Shown: positions 60,293 to 64,000 of the stretch, piece by piece
How the letters are laid out: each line of letters begins with the position of its first letter
Numbering within the stretch: the first letter of the stretch is position 1
From: DASQPR01 sp963836785
Lineage (GTDB): Bacteria > Actinomycetota > Actinomycetes > Mycobacteriales > Micromonosporaceae
Assembly (NCBI GenBank): GCA_963836785.1
Contig: CAWIKW010000005.1
Span: forward strand, 186,001 to 250,000
Length of the DNA: 64,000 nucleotides
Direction of reading: 5' to 3'
The notes under the pieces: model-generated
What the model saw: the letters and a program-made list of their open reading frames with translations, nothing else
What the model was told of the DNA's origin: nothing
The model's database searches: none
Translations under genes and position numbers: made by a program

Positions 60293-61564
60293 ATGACGGC
60301 GACAACGGCGGAACCCGAGGTGGTGGTCCTCGCACCGACGACGTACTGGACGCGCTCCCGCAAGGCCGGCGTGATCTACCTGGCGCTCGGTCTCGTCGCG
60401 ATCGTGTTCTGGGGCATCCTGTCCGGGCACGGCGCCGACGCCCGCTTCACCGCGGGCGAAGAGTCGTCCGGGTCGTCCGTACCGATCCCGTCTAAGGTCG
60501 GCGCGATCGTCGCCGGCGCGGTCGTGATGGCCTGCGGCGCCGCGCTGCTGACCGCGCGGCTCGGCCGCCGCTTCGCGCTCTGGTCGGGCATCGCGCTCGT
60601 GGCTCTGGTCATCGCCTTCCTGTCCTGGCAGGTGTCCGGCAACACGATGCCGCTCGGATCGAGTGCGAACCTCACCGTGCAGGCTGCGCTGCCGCTCATT
60701 CTCGGCGCCCTGGCCGGCGTGCTGTGTGAACGCAGTGGCGTGATCAACGTCGCGATCGAGGGCCAGTTCCTGACCGGGGCGTTCCTCGGTGCGTTCTTCG
60801 GTACGGTCGCGATGTCGGCCTGGTTCGGCCTGATCGCCGCGATCATCGGTGGCGGGCTCGTGGCGTCGCTGCTGGCCGTGCTCGCCATCCGCTACCAGGT
60901 CGAGCAGGTCGTGCTCGGCGTGGTGATCAACCTGCTCATGCTCGGTCTCACGAGTTTCCTCTACCAGCAGGTGATGCAGCCGGACGCCGCGTCGTTCAAC
61001 GCCGCGCCCGCCTTCGCGACGTGGAAGATCCCGGTGCTCTGGCGGATCCCGATCATCGGACCGGCGCTGTTCGAGCAGAACGTGATCGTCTACATCACGA
61101 TCGTCCTGGTGGTCGCCGTACATGTCGGCCTTTTCTACACGCGCTGGGGCCTGCGCACGCGATCCGTCGGCGAGCATCCGACCGCCGCCGACACCGTAGG
61201 CATCCGAGTACTGGCCGTCCGGTACCGCAACGTGATCGTGGCCGGCATGATCGCGGGCGTCGGCGGCGCGTTCTTCACGGTCGGATCACACCTCGACTTC
61301 AGCAAGAACATGACGGTCGGCAAGGGCTTCATCGCGCTCGCCGCGCTCATCTTCGGCCGGTGGTCGCCGGTCGGCGCGACGCTCGCCGCGCTGCTGTTCG
61401 GCTTTACCGATCAGTTGCAAAGCTACTTGTCGCTGACGGGGTCGTCGGTGCCGTCGCAGTTCCTCGCCATGCTGCCGTACGCGGTGACGATTCTGGCGGT
61501 CGCGGGGCTCGTCGGACGTGTCCGAGCACCGGCGGCCGACGGCAAGCCGTACGTTAAGGGTTGA
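60293..61564 (+). CDS. Nucleoside ABC importer permease 2 (NupQ-like)
   Basis: 423 residues from ATG at 60293, 7 bases after permease 1. About ten membrane segments; ERSGVINVAIEGQFLTGAF is the signature loop of this permease class. YQVEQVVLGVVINLLMLG and GKGFIALAALIFGRWSP are also typical. The ~100-residue N-terminal extension has two extra hydrophobic segments. Works with permease 1, the ATPase and the BMP proteins. Confidence 0.94.
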   Translation: MTATTAEPEVVVLAPTTYWTRSRKAGVIYLALGLVAIVFWGILSGHGADARFTAGEESSGSSVPIPSKVGAIVAGAVVMACGAALLTARLGRRFALWSGIALVALVIAFLSWQVSGNTMPLGSSANLTVQAALPLILGALAGVLCERSGVINVAIEGQFLTGAFLGAFFGTVAMSAWFGLIAAIIGGGLVASLLAVLAIRYQVEQVVLGVVINLLMLGLTSFLYQQVMQPDAASFNAAPAFATWKIPVLWRIPIIGPALFEQNVIVYITIVLVVAVHVGLFYTRWGLRTRSVGEHPTAADTVGIRVLAVRYRNVIVAGMIAGVGGAFFTVGSHLDFSKNMTVGKGFIALAALIFGRWSPVGATLAALLFGFTDQLQSYLSLTGSSVPSQFLAMLPYAVTILAVAGLVGRVRAPAADGKPYVKG

Positions 61565-61644
61565 CCCGGCGGCGCTGGTCATTGGCTGCACCGGCGCGTC
61601 GATCGGGTGACGAGCCGGGGACCTGGACCGAATGCGGGTGAGGC

Positions 61645-62406
61645 ATGGACATCGACTGGGCATCGTTGCGGGCGGCGGCGACGGACGCCATGCGCGGTGC
61701 GTACGCGCCGTACTCGCGCTTTCCGGTCGGCGCGGCCGCGCTGGTCGACGACGGCCGGATCGTTCGCGGCTGCAATGTCGAGAACGCCTCGTACGGTGTG
61801 ACGCTGTGCGCGGAGTGCGGGATCGTGTCGGCGCTGCATGCGAGCGGCGGGGGCCGGCTGGTCGCCATGTCATGTGTCGACGGGACCGGCGAGCCGCTCA
61901 TGCCGTGCGGCCGCTGCCGGCAGCTGCTGTGGGAGCACGGTGGGCCGCGCATGTTCGTCGACGCGAGCACCGGCCCGTTGCTGATGAGCGAGTTGTTGCC
62001 GTACGCGTTCGATGAGCGCGATCTCGGCCGGTCGGATCTGACCGCGGAACCGATGCCGCTGCCGTCCCGGCCGAGCGCAACGGCCGAGCCGGCGCCGCAT
62101 CTGCGCGACATGATCGGGCGGGGAACCGTCTTCGTGCACCCGGACAACGTCGCCGGCACGCGCAAATGGACGGGTTACTGGGACGGCGCAACCGGGGCCG
62201 AGGTCGCATCGGAGCGGGGGCAGGGGTCGATCCTGGACGAGGCGCCGAGTCGTACTGCCGCCGCCGACGTCATTGCGTGGGGTCTGGCCCGGACGCGACG
62301 CGTCATCGTCGTCGATGCCGAGGGTGAGCTGTTCTGGGCCGGTGAGGGGCCACCGCCGGCCGAGGTGCCGCGCCGATGGACCCTCGCCACAGCGGACCAG
62401 TCATGA
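61645..62406 (+). CDS. cdd: Cytidine deaminase with unusual C-terminal domain
   Basis: 253 residues from ATG at 61645. Residues 1-~130 are a normal Cdd: CAECG (Cys55, Glu57) and PCGRC (87-91) bind the zinc and activate water; AYAPYSRFPVGAA and NVENASYG contact substrate. It converts cytidine to uridine. The remaining ~120 residues (RGTVFVHPDNVAGTRKW ... VIVVDAEGELFWAGEG) are not part of the standard tetrameric enzyme. Stop overlaps the deoA start (ATGA). Confidence 0.93.
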   Translation: MDIDWASLRAAATDAMRGAYAPYSRFPVGAAALVDDGRIVRGCNVENASYGVTLCAECGIVSALHASGGGRLVAMSCVDGTGEPLMPCGRCRQLLWEHGGPRMFVDASTGPLLMSELLPYAFDERDLGRSDLTAEPMPLPSRPSATAEPAPHLRDMIGRGTVFVHPDNVAGTRKWTGYWDGATGAEVASERGQGSILDEAPSRTAAADVIAWGLARTRRVIVVDAEGELFWAGEGPPPAEVPRRWTLATADQS

Positions 62407-63737
62407 GCGGGCCAACCGTAAGCGGGCCAACCGCGAGCGGGCCAGCAGCGAGTGAGCCGTATGCGGCGGTCGACGTGATCGCGGTCAAGCGGGACGGCGG
62501 CGTCCTGGACGATCGGCAGATCGACTGGGTGCTCGACGCCTACACCCGCGGTGCGGTGGCCGAGGAGCAGATGGCGGCGCTGGCCATGGCGATCCTGCTG
62601 CGTGGCATGACCGCGGCCGAGATCGCCCGGTGGACCGCGGCGATGATCGCAAGCGGCGAGCGCCTCGACCTGTCGAGCGTCGGTCGACCCACCGTCGACA
62701 AGCATTCGACCGGCGGCGTCGGTGACAAGATCACGTTGCCGTTGACGCCGCTCGTGGCCGCGTGTGGCGTCGCGGTTCCACAGTTGTCCGGCCGCGGGCT
62801 CGGGCATACCGGCGGCACGCTGGACAAGCTGGAGTCGATCCCGGGTTGGCGCGCCGCGCTGTCCAACGACGAGTTCCTGGGCCAGCTGCGCGATGTCGGT
62901 GCGGTTATCTGCGCGGCCGGCGCCGGGCTCGCGCCGGCCGACCGGAAGCTCTACGCGCTGCGCGACGTGACCGCGACGGTCGAGTCGATCCCACTGATCG
63001 CGAGCTCCATCATGAGCAAGAAGATCGCCGAGGGGACGGCGGCGCTGGTGCTCGACGTCAAGGTCGGCTCGGGCGCGTTCATGAAGTCGGCCGACCGCGC
63101 GCGCGAGCTGGCCGAAACGATGGTCGAACTCGGTGCCGCCCACGGGGTGTCCACCGTCGCGCTGCTCACCGACATGTCGACCCCGCTCGGGTACGCGATC
63201 GGGAATGCGGTCGAGGTCGCCGAGTCGGTTGAGGTGCTCGCCGGCGGCGGACCGCCCGACGTCGTCGAACTGACGCTGGCATTGGCCCGCGAGATGCTGC
63301 AACGCGCCGGCCGCGACGACGTCGATCCGGCCAAGGCGCTGGCGGACGGCCGCGCGATGGACTCGTGGCGCGCGATGATCCGCGCTCAGGGCGGCGATCC
63401 GGACGCCGACCTCGCGACCGCGCCCGAGATCGAGCCGGTCCGGGCGACCATGGACGGTTACGTGTCGACGGTCGATGCGCTCGGCATGGGCGTCGCGGCG
63501 TGGCGCCTCGGGGCCGGGCGCGCGCGCAAGGAGGATCCGGTGTCCGCGCCGGCCGGCGTGGTGTTGCGCAAGCGCCTCGGCGACGCCGTACGGGTCGGGG
63601 ACGTCCTCTACGAATTGCGAGCCGAGGATCCGGCGCGGATCGCGGCCGCCCGTGGGTCCGCCGCCGAGGCGATCACGATCACGGCCGAGCCACCCACGCC
63701 CGGGCCGCTGATCCTGGATCGGATCGGGCCAGCGTGA
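62403..63737 (+). CDS. deoA: Thymidine (pyrimidine nucleoside) phosphorylase
   Basis: 444 residues from ATG at 62403, ATGA with cdd. A short repeated SGPT/SGPA leader (~18 residues) precedes the enzyme. Signatures: DKHSTGGVGDKITLPL (phosphate/substrate), SGRGLGHTGGTLDKLE, SSIMSKKIAEG and KVGSGAFM. It cleaves imported nucleosides with phosphate to base and (deoxy)ribose-1-phosphate. Last salvage gene visible; a cupin gene follows after 39 bases. Confidence 0.96.
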   Translation: MSGPTVSGPTASGPAASEPYAAVDVIAVKRDGGVLDDRQIDWVLDAYTRGAVAEEQMAALAMAILLRGMTAAEIARWTAAMIASGERLDLSSVGRPTVDKHSTGGVGDKITLPLTPLVAACGVAVPQLSGRGLGHTGGTLDKLESIPGWRAALSNDEFLGQLRDVGAVICAAGAGLAPADRKLYALRDVTATVESIPLIASSIMSKKIAEGTAALVLDVKVGSGAFMKSADRARELAETMVELGAAHGVSTVALLTDMSTPLGYAIGNAVEVAESVEVLAGGGPPDVVELTLALAREMLQRAGRDDVDPAKALADGRAMDSWRAMIRAQGGDPDADLATAPEIEPVRATMDGYVSTVDALGMGVAAWRLGAGRARKEDPVSAPAGVVLRKRLGDAVRVGDVLYELRAEDPARIAAARGSAAEAITITAEPPTPGPLILDRIGPA

Positions 63738-63776
63738 TGACACTGGTCGAACCGTTGTCTAGACGAGGAGCGTGAC

Positions 63777-64000
63777 GTGGCAGAGCTGATCGAGAAGGCG
63801 ACTCGCATCCCGGTGCCGGGCGGCAAGGTCATCGACGAGTACGTCGGCCGGGTCAACAGTGGCGAGGCGGCGGTATCGGTGGCGCACATGGTCGCGCCGG
63901 GCGGTTGGGCCGAGCCGGCGCAGACACCGGACTTCGACGAGTACACGCTCGTCCTGCGCGGTGCCGTACGGGTCGAGACCGAAACGGGCGTGTTCGACGT
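63777..64000 (+). CDS. Cupin-domain protein, 3' end beyond the window
   Basis: Reads from GTG at 63777, GAGGAG 6 bases upstream (63765-63770), to the window end, 74 codons. It has cupin-like DEYTLVLRGAVRVETETG and an HMVAPGG opening strand. No metal-binding triad is complete in the visible part. Family members bind sugars or small acids, or act as regulators. Spacing from deoA suggests the same transcript. Confidence 0.75.
   Translation, partial: MAELIEKATRIPVPGGKVIDEYVGRVNSGEAAVSVAHMVAPGGWAEPAQTPDFDEYTLVLRGAVRVETETGVFD

Overview
The window is one contiguous piece of a high-GC actinomycete chromosome. Three things point there: GTG/TTG starts and ATGA overlaps are frequent; the core gene order metG-tatD-rsmA-ispE-(ABC-F)-tRNA-Gln-glmU-prs-rplY-pth is typical of the phylum; and MEDS/RsbW-like, DUF4383, protein O-mannosyltransferase, TipA-type MerR and SigE-family ECF genes are all present. 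I cannot name the genus. No rRNA, CRISPR array, transposase or phage gene is visible. The one tRNA is tRNA-Gln(TTG).

Layout. 1-7.6 kb is accessory: a partial methyltransferase, a MEDS sensor overlapping an RsbW-like ATPase, an alpha/beta hydrolase, an MFS exporter, a NodB-type deacetylase lipoprotein, a MarR/NAD(P)-binding divergent pair and Ohr. 7.7-18.0 kb is a minus-strand exopolysaccharide-type operon with mostly overlapping genes: three GT2 enzymes, a large GT-C-like/polymerase-like membrane protein, a DUF1616-like protein, a flippase, a fourth (frameshifted) GT2 and a Tat-exported GH26 lipoprotein. 18.4-25.9 kb holds a DUF2090 aldolase-like protein, a double GNAT, a TipA-like MerR, a PMT mannosyltransferase, rsmI and a frameshifted membrane protein. 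26-33 kb is the metG-tatD-rsmA-ispE-ABC-F block followed by two DUF4383 paralogues. 34-36 kb has a fatty-acid desaturase with a TetR regulator and a probable operator. 36-42 kb has tRNA-Gln, an esterase, glmU, prs, rplY and pth. 42-47.5 kb joins a polyprenyl-phosphate sugar transferase to cysQ, cysD and cysN. 47.5-54.6 kb has a CBS/CorC protein, an ECF sigma factor with a partner membrane protein, trpS, a 2H phosphoesterase and a YihY/BrkB protein. 54.6-64 kb is a nucleoside uptake and salvage run: two BMP lipoproteins, an NupO-like ATPase, two permeases, cdd, deoA, then a partial cupin.

The most unusual signal lies outside the genes. Two intergenic regions, 21143-21480 (after the MerR gene) and 40081-40470 (between prs and rplY), carry the same composite structure: a long terminal hairpin, a conserved linker, a middle hairpin, a second conserved linker, and a second terminal hairpin in the opposite orientation. 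Stem sequences differ but pairing is kept, and loops and linkers are conserved. This looks like a dispersed structured element, either a structured RNA or a hairpin-ended miniature mobile element, that I do not recognise.

Four reading frames are broken by apparent single-base shifts (GT2 near 9.38 kb, a membrane protein near 25.345 kb, the ABC-F protein near 32.47 kb, the permease N-terminus near 58.88 kb). Three of them fall in linkers or low-complexity sequence, which suggests assembly indels as much as real mutations.
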